Shown here: in pieces, positions 25,748 through 32,746 of the stretch
Numbering within the stretch: the first letter of the stretch is position 1
How the letters are laid out: the number at the start of each line of letters is the position of its first letter
DNA from: Actinospineispora acaciae DSM 45401
Lineage (GTDB): Bacteria; Actinomycetota; Actinomycetes; Mycobacteriales; Pseudonocardiaceae
NCBI RefSeq assembly: GCF_000620785.1
Contig: NZ_JIAI01000001.1
Span: 186,001-250,000 of the forward strand
Direction of reading: 5' to 3'
Length of the DNA: 64,000 nucleotides
Notes under the pieces: model-generated
Told to the model about the DNA's origin: nothing
Databases searched by the model: none
The model's input: only the letters and a program-made list of their open reading frames with translations
Translations under genes and position numbers: made by a program

Positions 25748-26356
25748 TCAGAATCCGACGCTCAGGCAGCCGGCCCGTGCGCCCGCCGTTCCCGCCTTTC
25801 CCGGGCCGGTCTGGGTGGAGTCGGCGTGGATGACCACCGATGCCGCGCGGGCGTTGCTGAACACCCAGGGCACGGTCGTCGCGGCGGTGGCGTTGCCCTG
25901 CGCGTCGGTGGTGAAGTCCAGCCAGATCTCGTTGCGCGGGTTGGCGTAGTTGGGGTCGACCGAGGGCTTCACCGGGTCGGTCTCGTGCTGGAAGTGCGGC
26001 CCGGCGTCGTCGCCCTTCGGGCCGCACGGCATGGCGTGCGCGTGCGCCCCGTAGGCCCGGTTGGGCACCAGGCCACGCACGTTGAGGGTGACGGTGGTGG
26101 AGCCGTCGTAGATGTACTCCGCGACGACCATCTTGGCGCCGTTCGGGACCAGGGTCTTGTCGTAGTTGCTCGCGGCGTCGTCCGTGCCGAAGGTGGCGCC
26201 GACGGCGGTCTGCCCGGGGTTGGTCGCCGAGGAGTGCTGGTGCGTGGGCGGCTGCGACGGCTGCGAGGAAGGCGCCTGGGTCGCGCACCCGGCAGCGAGC
26301 CCGGCGGCGAGCAGCGCGCCGGCGAAGACTAAGAGGGGAGGGGAAAGCGAACGCAT
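25748..26356 (-). CDS. sodC: Cu/Zn superoxide dismutase lipoprotein (SodC)
   Basis: A 202-residue protein with a signal peptide and lipobox (LAAGC, cysteine near 24), hence outside the membrane. Copper and zinc ligands appear in GAHAHAMPCG, AGPHFQH and VVIHADST, and the late GARAGC supplies the active-site arginine and the disulfide partner. The linker after the lipobox is Ser/Pro/Gln-rich. It detoxifies external superoxide. The intramolecular disulfide cysteines are both present. The spacing around the metal loop is shortened compared with eukaryotic SodC, as in other actinobacterial lipoproteins. Confidence 0.87.
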   Translation of the reverse strand: MRSLSPPLLVFAGALLAAGLAAGCATQAPSSQPSQPPTHQHSSATNPGQTAVGATFGTDDAASNYDKTLVPNGAKMVVAEYIYDGSTTVTLNVRGLVPNRAYGAHAHAMPCGPKGDDAGPHFQHETDPVKPSVDPNYANPRNEIWLDFTTDAQGNATAATTVPWVFSNARAASVVIHADSTQTGPGKAGTAGARAGCLSVGF

Positions 26357-26426
26357 GAAGCCATCATCTGACTACCGGCCGTGTCTAGCCCCTACCGGGG
26401 GACAAAGCCACCGGATCGGGTAGCAA

Positions 26427-26666
26427 GTGCCGTGCAAACGAGGTCGTCTTACCCGTCTTCGGCGCCCAGGCGGCGCCCGCCCCCGGGGTGCGGGGTGTCC
26501 CCGCAAGGCACAGCGTCGTCGACCGAAGGTCGTCGCCCCCGATACAAACCCGGTATCGGGGGCTCCGAATCAGACACAGCCTTGCGGTTGCCCGGGTGCG
26601 GGTGTCCCGCGGGGACACAGCACCTGGATCACCGAATCCGGGCAAGGAACCTCGTTTGCACGACAC
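26427..26666. repeat. 240-bp imperfect palindromic element with terminal 17-bp inverted repeats and central hairpin
   Basis: The ends GTGCCGTGCAAACGAGG (26427-26443) and CCTCGTTTGCACGACAC (26650-26666) are inverted copies with one mismatch. At the exact middle, GCCCCCGATAC (26535-26545) and GTATCGGGGGC (26553-26563) form a perfect 11-bp stem with a 7-base loop. Between ends and middle the two arms still align with each other when inverted, for example CTTACCCG with CTTGCCCG and CCGCAAGGC with CCGCAAGGC. Small hairpins lie in each arm. No protein is encoded. It looks like a fold-back or MITE-like element, or a very long structured RNA. No target duplication is evident. Confidence 0.6.
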
Positions 26667-26676
26667 TGGACGGGGA

Positions 26677-26737
26677 TGAGGCGGCGCCCGCCGAGGCCAG
26701 GGAGTGGGTGCCTCGGCGGGGCGCCGGCGCCGCCTCA
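26677..26737. terminator. Strong GC-rich stem-loop after the amidase gene
   Basis: TGAGGCGGCG (26677-26686) pairs with CGCCGCCTCA (26728-26737), and CCCGCCGAGGC (26687-26697) pairs with GCCTCGGCGGG (26710-26720), leaving a 7-base bulge and a 12-base loop. It begins 12 bp after the amidase stop on the minus strand. No T-run follows, as is common for actinobacterial terminators. Confidence 0.55.
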
Positions 26738-26748
26738 GGTCGTCATCG

Positions 26749-28299
26749 TCATGTCGCCGCCGACGCGCCCACGGTTGCCGGCGGGGCGGGGAAGCCGCCG
26801 ACGGCCAGCTCGTAGGCGTGCGCGATCCGTAGCACGGTGGCGTCGTCGAAGTGCTTGCCGACCAGCATGAGCCCGGCCGGCAGGCCGTTGACCAGCTCGG
26901 TCGGCACGCTGATCGCCGGGTGCCCGGTCACGTCGAACGGGGAGGTGTTGGCGAGCATGGACAGCGCGCGCGGCAGGTAGTCCGCCACCGGCGCGTCCAG
27001 GCCGAGCAGCTCCTTGGCGGTGTAGGGCAGGGTGGGCATGGCCAGCACGTCGTAGTCGGCCAGCGCCGCGTCGTAGGCCTTGCGCACCTCCAGGACCAGG
27101 TTGCGCGCCATCGCGTAGTACCGGCCCCGGCCCTGCTCGAACGCGTGCCGGCCGGTCATGGCGACGAACTTGAGCGTCTTGGACATCTCGGCGGCCCGTT
27201 CGCGGCGCTGGCGGCCGTAGTAGGCGATCAGCTCCGGGTCGTAGAGGCCCTGGTGGTTCATGCCGTACCCGTTGCCGTCGATCATCTGGAAGGCGGCGCC
27301 CTCGGTGATCACGACGTCCCAGACGGCCTGCGCGTCGCGGTGCCAGGGGACCGAGACCGGCTCGGCGGCCAGGCCCGCCGACCGGAGCACCTCGATCGCG
27401 GCCCGGACCGCCTCGTCCACGGCCGGGTCCGCCTCGGCGGTACCGAAGCCCTCGGTGAGGATCCCGATGCGCAGCCCGTCCACCGGCCGCTGCAGCTCGG
27501 CCAGGTAGTCCACCTCGGGCAGCGTGGTCGGCTGGCGCGGGTCCAGGCCGTCCACGCCGGCGAGCACCTGGAGCATCAGCGCGGCGTCGGCCACGGTGCG
27601 GGTGATCGGGCCGATGTGGTCGACGGTCTGCTCGATGGGGAACGCCCCGGTGTACGGCACCAGCCCGTGGGTCGGCTTGTGGCCGACGGTGCCGCTGAAC
27701 GAGCTCGGGATGCGCACCGAGCCGCCCTGGTCGCCGCCGGTGGACAGGTCCACGGCGCCGGACGCGACCAGCGCCGCGCTGCCGCTGGAGGAGCCGCCGG
27801 CGTTGCGGGTCGGGTCCCACGGGTTGCGCACCGGCCCCGGCCGCGAGGTGAAGCTCCCGCCGGAGAAGCAGAGGTCCTCGCAGACCGCCTTGCCGGTGAC
27901 GGTGGCGCCGGCGGCGAGCAGCCGGCTGACCACCGTGGCGTCCCTGGACGGGACGAACCCCTCCAGGGTGCTCGAACCGTTCATCATCGGCACGCCCGCG
28001 ACGGCCGTGTTGTCCTTGATCGCGACGGTGCGGCCGGCCAGCGGGCCGGAGTCGGTCTCGGTGATCGAGGTCGTCACGTACCAGGCGCCCAGCGGGTTCT
28101 CCGCCTCGGTCGGCCGGGTCCAGGCGCGCTCGGGCGGGGCCGGCGCGATCTCGGCGTAGCGGCGCTCGACGGTGGCCCAGTCGCCCAGGCCGCCCTCGAC
28201 GAACGGCGCGTACTCGGCGAGCTCGGACTCGGAAAGGCCGAGGCCGTAGTGGTCGTTCAGGGCGGCCAGCTGAGCCGGAGTGGGGGGTGGGATGGGCAC
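26749..28299 (-). CDS. Amidase signature enzyme, nitrile-hydratase-associated type
   Basis: A 516-residue hydrolase from the GTG at 28299, with GGAGGA 8 bp upstream. The catalytic triad is visible: lysine 95 in VAIKDN, cis-serine in NAGGSSSGSA (about 170-172) and serine 194 in QGGSVRIP. The 60-residue helical N-terminus and HKPTHGLVPYTGAFPIEQTV match the enantioselective amidases that act after nitrile hydratase in Rhodococcus, which hydrolyse aliphatic and aromatic amides to acids and ammonia. No nitrile hydratase gene is present. The ArsR and amide-sensor-like genes upstream suggest induction by amide. Confidence 0.9.
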   Translation of the reverse strand: MPIPPPTPAQLAALNDHYGLGLSESELAEYAPFVEGGLGDWATVERRYAEIAPAPPERAWTRPTEAENPLGAWYVTTSITETDSGPLAGRTVAIKDNTAVAGVPMMNGSSTLEGFVPSRDATVVSRLLAAGATVTGKAVCEDLCFSGGSFTSRPGPVRNPWDPTRNAGGSSSGSAALVASGAVDLSTGGDQGGSVRIPSSFSGTVGHKPTHGLVPYTGAFPIEQTVDHIGPITRTVADAALMLQVLAGVDGLDPRQPTTLPEVDYLAELQRPVDGLRIGILTEGFGTAEADPAVDEAVRAAIEVLRSAGLAAEPVSVPWHRDAQAVWDVVITEGAAFQMIDGNGYGMNHQGLYDPELIAYYGRQRRERAAEMSKTLKFVAMTGRHAFEQGRGRYYAMARNLVLEVRKAYDAALADYDVLAMPTLPYTAKELLGLDAPVADYLPRALSMLANTSPFDVTGHPAISVPTELVNGLPAGLMLVGKHFDDATVLRIAHAYELAVGGFPAPPATVGASAAT

Positions 28300-28335
28300 G
28301 CCTGTCCTCCGTGGATAGGTCGGGTGGTGTGCCGA

Positions 28336-28386
28336 AACCTAGGAGTGGTCGGCGTTACATGTCAACGAGTCTCGACGGGTCGACAC
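28336..28386 (-). promoter_or_regulatory. Promoter and inverted repeat upstream of the amidase
   Basis: On the minus strand TTGACA (28360-28365) and TAGGTT (28336-28341) are 18 bp apart, 37 bp before the amidase start. An interrupted palindrome with arms TCGA and TCGA lies just upstream (28369-28386, reading GTCTCGACGGGTCGACAC), between the sensor gene stop and the -35 box. The amidase may therefore have its own regulated promoter. Confidence 0.45.
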
Positions 28387-28401
28387 GGTATTTTGTGCAC
28401 C

Positions 28402-29829
28402 TTACAAAGCGAACTTCGGCTCCAGCTCGCCGTGCACCGCCTCCGCGAGGTACAGGCGCTGGTGGGGCTTGCCGGGGCCGTCCATCGCGACGTTGCCGCG
28501 CGGGAAGTCGAAGGCGCCCGAGCGCATCTGCCGGGCCACCGCGTCCGGTTCGGTGGTGCGGGCGCTGTGCACCGCGGCCACCCACATGTGCAGCGCCTCG
28601 TGCACCGTCTCGCTCAGCGTGGACAGCGGCGGCGCCCACGGCCCGTAGCCGTCGCGGTAGCGGCGGACCAGCGCCTTGTTCTGGTCGCTGGGCAGCCGCT
28701 GGAAGTAGGCGGACGCGCCGTAGATGCCGGTCGAGGCGGCCGGGCCGATCCGCTCCATGGTGGACTCGTCGATGGCCAGCGCCAGCGTGCGGCAGCGCTC
28801 CCGCACGCCCATCGCGTGGCACTGCCGCTCGAAGGCCGCCGCGTCGGCGCCGACGAAGGTGGACAGCACCACGTCCGCCCCCGAGGCGAGGATCGCGTCG
28901 ATCACCGGGCTGAAGTCCTGCGAGCCCAGCGGCGCGAACCGCTCGCCGACCAGCTTGGCGCCCTGGTGCGGCAGCACCGAGCGGGCGGCGGTGTGCGCGT
29001 GTCGCGGCCAGTTGTAGTCGTTGCCGGCCAGGAACCAGCGGTTCCCGCCGGCCTCGCGCATCAGCGGCTTGGCGGCCGCCGCGAGCTGGTGGCCGGGCCG
29101 CTCGCCGAGCTGGATGCGCAGCCGGTCCGCGAGGCCGCCCTCGTTCATCACCGCGTGCACCAACAGCACGTCCGCCCCGCGCAATGCCTCCGACACCTCG
29201 GCGAAGGTCGCGGACGTGGTCGTGGCGAAGATCGTCCGGCAGCCGCCCCGGACCAGCCGCCACGCCTCGGCGACGCCGGTGTCGGGGTTGGTGCCGTCGT
29301 CGCCGACCATCAGCGTGGCGGGCTTGCCGAGGATGCCGCCGTCGGCGTTGATCTCGTCGACGGTCATGGTGGCGACGTTGTCGGTGGCCGCGGCGAACAC
29401 GCTGCCCGGGCCCGACTTGCTGGTCAGCAGGCCGATCCGGGGCCCCGCCTGATCCGCCCGGTCGGCCAGCACGTGGCCCCGGCGGCGGATCAGCCACTCC
29501 AGCCCGCGCTCGTCGATCTCGGCGTTGAGCCGGACCCTGGTGCCGGCGCCGTCCGGGTCGAACCGCAGCCGCAGCCGGCCCCGCCACGGCTGGTCGTGGG
29601 TGATCTCGATGCGGCCGGGGCGGCGGACCTTGGAGATGCGCCCGAGGATGTCCACCGGCGCCGCGGCGGCACCGTCGAGCGGGGCGCGCAGCGTGATCAC
29701 CGCGCCGACCTCGACCCGGTCGCAGGCGGCGTCGAACACCCAGCCGGCGTTGCCGGTACCGAACAGGTCGAAGACCGCGGCCGGTGGAACGTTGATCCGC
29801 TCCTCCGCGGTCAACGCCAGCGTGCCCAT
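28402..29829 (-). CDS. SRPBCC domain fused to AmiC-like amide-binding domain, cytoplasmic sensor candidate
   Basis: A 475-residue protein without signal peptide or membrane helix. Residues about 5-118 are an SRPBCC/AHSA1-like domain (INVPPAAVFDLFGTGNAGWV, GRIEITHDQPW, GTRVRLNAEIDE). Residues about 131-472 are a type I periplasmic-binding fold close to AmiC and UrtA: RIGLLTSKSGPGSVF, INADGGILGKPATLM, AGNDYNWPR, DVVLSTFVGADAAAFERQ. AmiC is a cytoplasmic amide receptor in Pseudomonas; a leaderless copy here beside an amidase fits the same role. The ATG overlaps the ArsR stop by one base (TAATG). The fusion of these two domains is unusual. Confidence 0.82.
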   Translation of the reverse strand: MGTLALTAEERINVPPAAVFDLFGTGNAGWVFDAACDRVEVGAVITLRAPLDGAAAAPVDILGRISKVRRPGRIEITHDQPWRGRLRLRFDPDGAGTRVRLNAEIDERGLEWLIRRRGHVLADRADQAGPRIGLLTSKSGPGSVFAAATDNVATMTVDEINADGGILGKPATLMVGDDGTNPDTGVAEAWRLVRGGCRTIFATTTSATFAEVSEALRGADVLLVHAVMNEGGLADRLRIQLGERPGHQLAAAAKPLMREAGGNRWFLAGNDYNWPRHAHTAARSVLPHQGAKLVGERFAPLGSQDFSPVIDAILASGADVVLSTFVGADAAAFERQCHAMGVRERCRTLALAIDESTMERIGPAASTGIYGASAYFQRLPSDQNKALVRRYRDGYGPWAPPLSTLSETVHEALHMWVAAVHSARTTEPDAVARQMRSGAFDFPRGNVAMDGPGKPHQRLYLAEAVHGELEPKFAL

Positions 29830-30161
29830 TACCCGGCGTGGCTGCGCGCGGCCGCCCCGGCCTCCGCCGTCCGTTTCGCCTGGGCCAGCGAGTCCTGGAA
29901 CAACGCCTGGAGCAGGGTGAGCACGTCGCGGGCCGTCCCGTTCGGGTTCAGCGAGTAGTACCGGAACCGGCCGGTGCGGCGCTCGGTGATCAGGCCGGCG
30001 TTGAGCAGCTTGCGCAGGTGGCTGGACACCGCCGTGCGGCCGACCCGGCTGACCTGCTCGGAGAGCTCGCCCGCGCTGAGCTCCTCGCGGTGCGAGAGCA
30101 ACGCCAGGATCTCGCGCCGGACCGGGTCCGCGAGGGCGTCGAATGCGTGGTCAACGTCCAC
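29829..30161 (-). CDS. ArsR-family transcriptional regulator
   Basis: A 110-residue winged-helix protein from the GTG at 30161, with AGGAG 9-10 bp upstream. ALADPVRREILALLSHREEL, VGRTAVSSHLRKLLNAGLI and TGRFRYYSLNP are the typical helices and wing. The CxC metal motif of ArsR/SmtB sensors is absent, so it is not a metal sensor in the classic way. In actinomycetes such ArsR genes are commonly paired with an SRPBCC protein. It shares one base with the fusion gene downstream and probably represses this operon. Confidence 0.88.
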   Translation of the reverse strand: MDVDHAFDALADPVRREILALLSHREELSAGELSEQVSRVGRTAVSSHLRKLLNAGLITERRTGRFRYYSLNPNGTARDVLTLLQALFQDSLAQAKRTAEAGAAARSHAG

Positions 30162-30197
30162 TTCGCCGAGCTCCTTCCGGCCACCGGATTCGATCTC

Positions 30198-30226
30198 TTC
30201 AGAGGGTATTCCACCCCATGTGTCAA
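30198..30226 (-). promoter_or_regulatory. Promoter of the ArsR/sensor operon
   Basis: On the minus strand TTGACA (30221-30226) and TCTGAA (30198-30203) are 17 bp apart, with a start site expected about 30 bp before the ArsR GTG. The spacer contains GGGTGGAATACCC, a short palindrome (GGGT/ACCC) that could be the ArsR operator. Confidence 0.45.
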
Positions 30227-30254
30227 GGGGTCGCGGGTCCCGCTGATGATCGGG

Positions 30255-30626
30255 TCAGGAACGCAGCTGTCCGAGCAGGCCGAGCGAGTCCTGGTGCGCC
30301 CAGGTCTCGGCGACCTTGCCGCCGGCGATCCGGTAGATGCGGATCGCTCCGAAGCGCACCGGCCGCCCGGTCGGCGGGATGTCCCGGAAGGCCCCGAGGT
30401 GGGTGCCGGCGAAGCTGAGCCGGGCGACCACCCGGTCGGCCTCCGCGATCAGGTCGTCGATGGTGATCCGCAGGTCGGGGAAGGCTCCGGTGAGCATGCT
30501 GTGCAGCCCCTCGGCCTCGGGGCGGGTGTCGTCGACCCAGAACTCGGGCAGCCGCTCGATGCTCCCGGCGTTCCACACCTGCTCGATCATCTCGCGGACC
30601 AGGGTCTTGTTGGCCTCGGTGGACAT
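30255..30626 (-). CDS. SnoaL-like / ester cyclase family protein
   Basis: A 123-residue NTF2-fold protein: NKTLVREMIEQVWNAGSIER, AFPDLRITIDDLIAEADRVV, FGAIRIYRIAGGKVAETWAHQD. This pattern matches SnoaL-like polyketide cyclases and the broader ester cyclase group, most of which have no known reaction. It diverges from a TetR gene with a shared pair of operators, so it is probably the main target of that regulator. Confidence 0.85.
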   Translation of the reverse strand: MSTEANKTLVREMIEQVWNAGSIERLPEFWVDDTRPEAEGLHSMLTGAFPDLRITIDDLIAEADRVVARLSFAGTHLGAFRDIPPTGRPVRFGAIRIYRIAGGKVAETWAHQDSLGLLGQLRS

Positions 30627-30649
30627 GGCGCCTCCTCGGGGTGCTTGCT

Positions 30650-30685
30650 AGGACACGTGTCCTGAAATATTAGGACAGATGTCCT
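30650..30685. promoter_or_regulatory. Two tandem palindromic operators between SnoaL-like and TetR genes
   Basis: AGGACACGTGTCCT (30650-30663) is a perfect 14-bp palindrome and AGGACAGATGTCCT (30672-30685) repeats it with a 2-bp core change. Their centres are 22 bp apart, two helical turns, so two dimers would bind on the same DNA face. They lie 23 bp before one start and 12 bp before the other. Confidence 0.7.
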
Positions 30686-30697
30686 GATCGCACTAGG

Positions 30698-31279
30698 GTG
30701 GGAGCGGTGGCGATCGACGAGCCCTCTCCGAAGCAGCGGGACAAGCGCCGGCGGATCATCGAGGCGGCCCGGGAGGTGCTCGCGCGCGACGGGCTGGCCG
30801 GGTGCACGGCGCGCGCGGTCGCGGACGCCAGCCCGCTGACCAAGAGCGCGATCCACTACTACTTCGAGGACATCGACGAGATCATCGACCGGGCCATGGC
30901 CGCGCACGTGGACGCCATGCTGGTCTCGCTGCGCGAGGTCGCGGGCCGGCACGAGGATCCCGGCGAGCGGCTCTGGGCGGTGCTGTGGGCGTACCTGGCC
31001 ACCTTCGCCGAGCGGCCACACGCGGCGTACCTGTGGTTCGAGTACTGGGTGGCCGCCGGCCGGCGCGGCTCCACCGGGGCCGCCGAGGCGCAGCTCGACA
31101 AGATGCGCGCGCTGCTGGCCGAGCTGCTCGCCGGCCAGGTGGCCGACCGCGAGGCCGCCGCGCGCGCCCTGCTGTCCTGGCTGCTGGGCAGCATCGTCCA
31201 GCAGCAGGTCCGTCCCCGGGCCGAGGCGGAGCTGCGCGCCGAGGCGGCCAGGCTGCTCGCCACCGGTGGTGAATGTTGA
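30698..31279 (+). CDS. TetR-family transcriptional regulator
   Basis: A 193-residue protein. The helix-turn-helix is KRRRIIEAAREVLARDGLAG, then TARAVADASPLTKSAIHYYF. The C-terminal ligand domain includes AYLWFEYWVAAGRR. Start is the GTG at 30698, 12 bp after the second operator; a GTG at 30707 is equally in frame and the message may be nearly leaderless. It should repress itself and the divergent SnoaL-like gene. Confidence 0.88.
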   Translation: MGAVAIDEPSPKQRDKRRRIIEAAREVLARDGLAGCTARAVADASPLTKSAIHYYFEDIDEIIDRAMAAHVDAMLVSLREVAGRHEDPGERLWAVLWAYLATFAERPHAAYLWFEYWVAAGRRGSTGAAEAQLDKMRALLAELLAGQVADREAAARALLSWLLGSIVQQQVRPRAEAELRAEAARLLATGGEC

Positions 31280-31489
31280 GTGCGCCTGTAGCGAATGCCC
31301 ACCGATAACGTGGGCGCGAACCGGTAGCCGCTAATGGCATGTCCGAACAGGTATGGCGGCCATGTGAACAGGCATTGGATCTGCATGCGGACGCTGGGGA
31401 TACTGCTGCGATGAGCGCCAGGTCACATCGCACGGTGTGAGAGGTCGCCGGGTTTTGGTAATCCGGTTCTCGCCGCAAAGGAGCAGGCA
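31280..31489. other. Intergenic region before the second importer operon
   Basis: About 210 bp without a gene. It contains TCACA (31423-31427) and TGTGA (31436-31440) as an inverted repeat and, 40-50 bp before the next gene, a small stem CCGGGTTTTGGTAATCCGG (31448-31466). AAAGGAG precedes the GTG at 31490. This should hold the promoter of the long plus-strand operon, but no clear -35/-10 pair stands out. Confidence 0.4.
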
Positions 31490-32731
31490 GTGTTTGGTTT
31501 TCCCACCACTTGTCGACCTTTTTCGCGGCGTGTGCTGGGAATTCTGCTGGCGGGTGCGCTTGCGTTGGTCGTTTCCGGCTGTGGCGCGCTCGTGCGGTCC
31601 GGCGTGGATGACGGCAAGGTCAAGATCGGGCTGTTCGCCCCCCAGTCCGGGGTCTTTGCCTCCTTCGGCCAGGACATGAAGCGCTCCTACGACCTGTACC
31701 TGAGCCGGCACGGCGGCAGGCTCGGCGGCCGGGAGGTCGAGACGGTGCTGGCCGACGAGGGTGCCACGCCGCAGACGGCGGTCACCGCGGCCCAGAAGGT
31801 GCTGCAGGCGGACCGGATCAGCGTGCTGACCGGCATCGTCAGCTCGGCCTCGGGGCTGGCGGTCCGCCCCATGGCCGAGGTCACCAGGACCCCCACGGTG
31901 ATCACCGTCGCCGGCGCCGGGGCGCTCACGGGTTCGCGGGGTTCGGACTACGTCTGGCGGGTCGGCTTCGGGAATGCGCAGCCCAGCTACGCGCTCGGGA
32001 GGTCGCTCGCCGCGAAACCCGACCTGGTGGACAAGAAGTTCTTCCTGATCGCGCCCGGATTCGCCGGTGGCGCCGAGACCGTCGAAGGCTTCCGGCGGGG
32101 CTTCGTCGAGGGCGGCGGAAAGGTCGTCGGCCGGCACTTCACGGTGCTGGGCGAGACCTCGAACTTCCAGCCCGCCCTGCAGGCCGCGGTCCAGGCGGGC
32201 GCCGATGACGTGTTCGCCTTCTACGCCGGCTCGGAAGCCCTCGGTTTCATCCAGCAGTACAGGCGCTTCGGCTTCGCCGACCGGCTCGGCCTGTACGGGG
32301 CGGGCGACCTGTCCGACCCACACGTGCTGGCCTCCGCGGGAGCGGCCGCCGAGGGTGTGCAGGTGGCTCAGACCTGGTCCGCCGAGCTGGACACGCCGGC
32401 CAACAGGGCGTTCGTCACGGCGTACGAGGACGCCTACCACGCGGTGCCGAGCATCGCCTCGATGAACCAGTACGACGCGATGGTGGTGCTCGACCAGGCG
32501 GTGAGCGGGATCAGGGGGCCGGTCACCGACAAGGCCCTCATCGACGCGCTCAAGAACCTCGGCGAGGTGAGAAACAGTGTTCGTGGCCCCTGGACGTTCG
32601 ACCCGAACCATCACGATCCCTATCAGACGATCTATTTGCTCAGGGTCGTCAAGGAGGGCGGCCGCTTTGTCAACAAGGTCGTCGGGGACCTGGGCAAGGT
32701 CGGTTTCGTCAACGTGGAATCGGACGTCTGA
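31490..32731 (+). CDS. ABC importer substrate-binding lipoprotein (Peripla_BP_6 type)
   Basis: A 413-residue protein from the GTG at 31490, with AAGGAG at the right spacing. The leader has arginines, a hydrophobic core and a lipobox VVSGC. The mature part follows the LivK fold: KVKIGLFAPQSGVFASFGQD, GGRLGGREVETVLADEGATP, VLTGIVSSASGLAVRPMAEV. It differs clearly from the other binding protein at 14283. It is the first gene of an importer plus oxygenase operon, so an aromatic compound is the likely ligand. Confidence 0.9.
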   Translation: MFGFPTTCRPFSRRVLGILLAGALALVVSGCGALVRSGVDDGKVKIGLFAPQSGVFASFGQDMKRSYDLYLSRHGGRLGGREVETVLADEGATPQTAVTAAQKVLQADRISVLTGIVSSASGLAVRPMAEVTRTPTVITVAGAGALTGSRGSDYVWRVGFGNAQPSYALGRSLAAKPDLVDKKFFLIAPGFAGGAETVEGFRRGFVEGGGKVVGRHFTVLGETSNFQPALQAAVQAGADDVFAFYAGSEALGFIQQYRRFGFADRLGLYGAGDLSDPHVLASAGAAAEGVQVAQTWSAELDTPANRAFVTAYEDAYHAVPSIASMNQYDAMVVLDQAVSGIRGPVTDKALIDALKNLGEVRNSVRGPWTFDPNHHDPYQTIYLLRVVKEGGRFVNKVVGDLGKVGFVNVESDV

Positions 32732-32746
32732 ACGGGAGTCGGTGAA

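Noticed and set aside
26427..26666. CRISPR array or tRNA gene in the palindromic region
   Set aside because: Repeats are inverted and single, not regularly spaced direct repeats, and no cloverleaf with a TTC arm and acceptor pairing was found.
26851..29958. Very long plus-strand open frame (over 1000 codons) opposite the amidase and sensor genes
   Set aside because: Composition is low-complexity (Gly/Arg/Val/His) and it spans several recognised minus-strand genes; high GC makes long antisense frames common.
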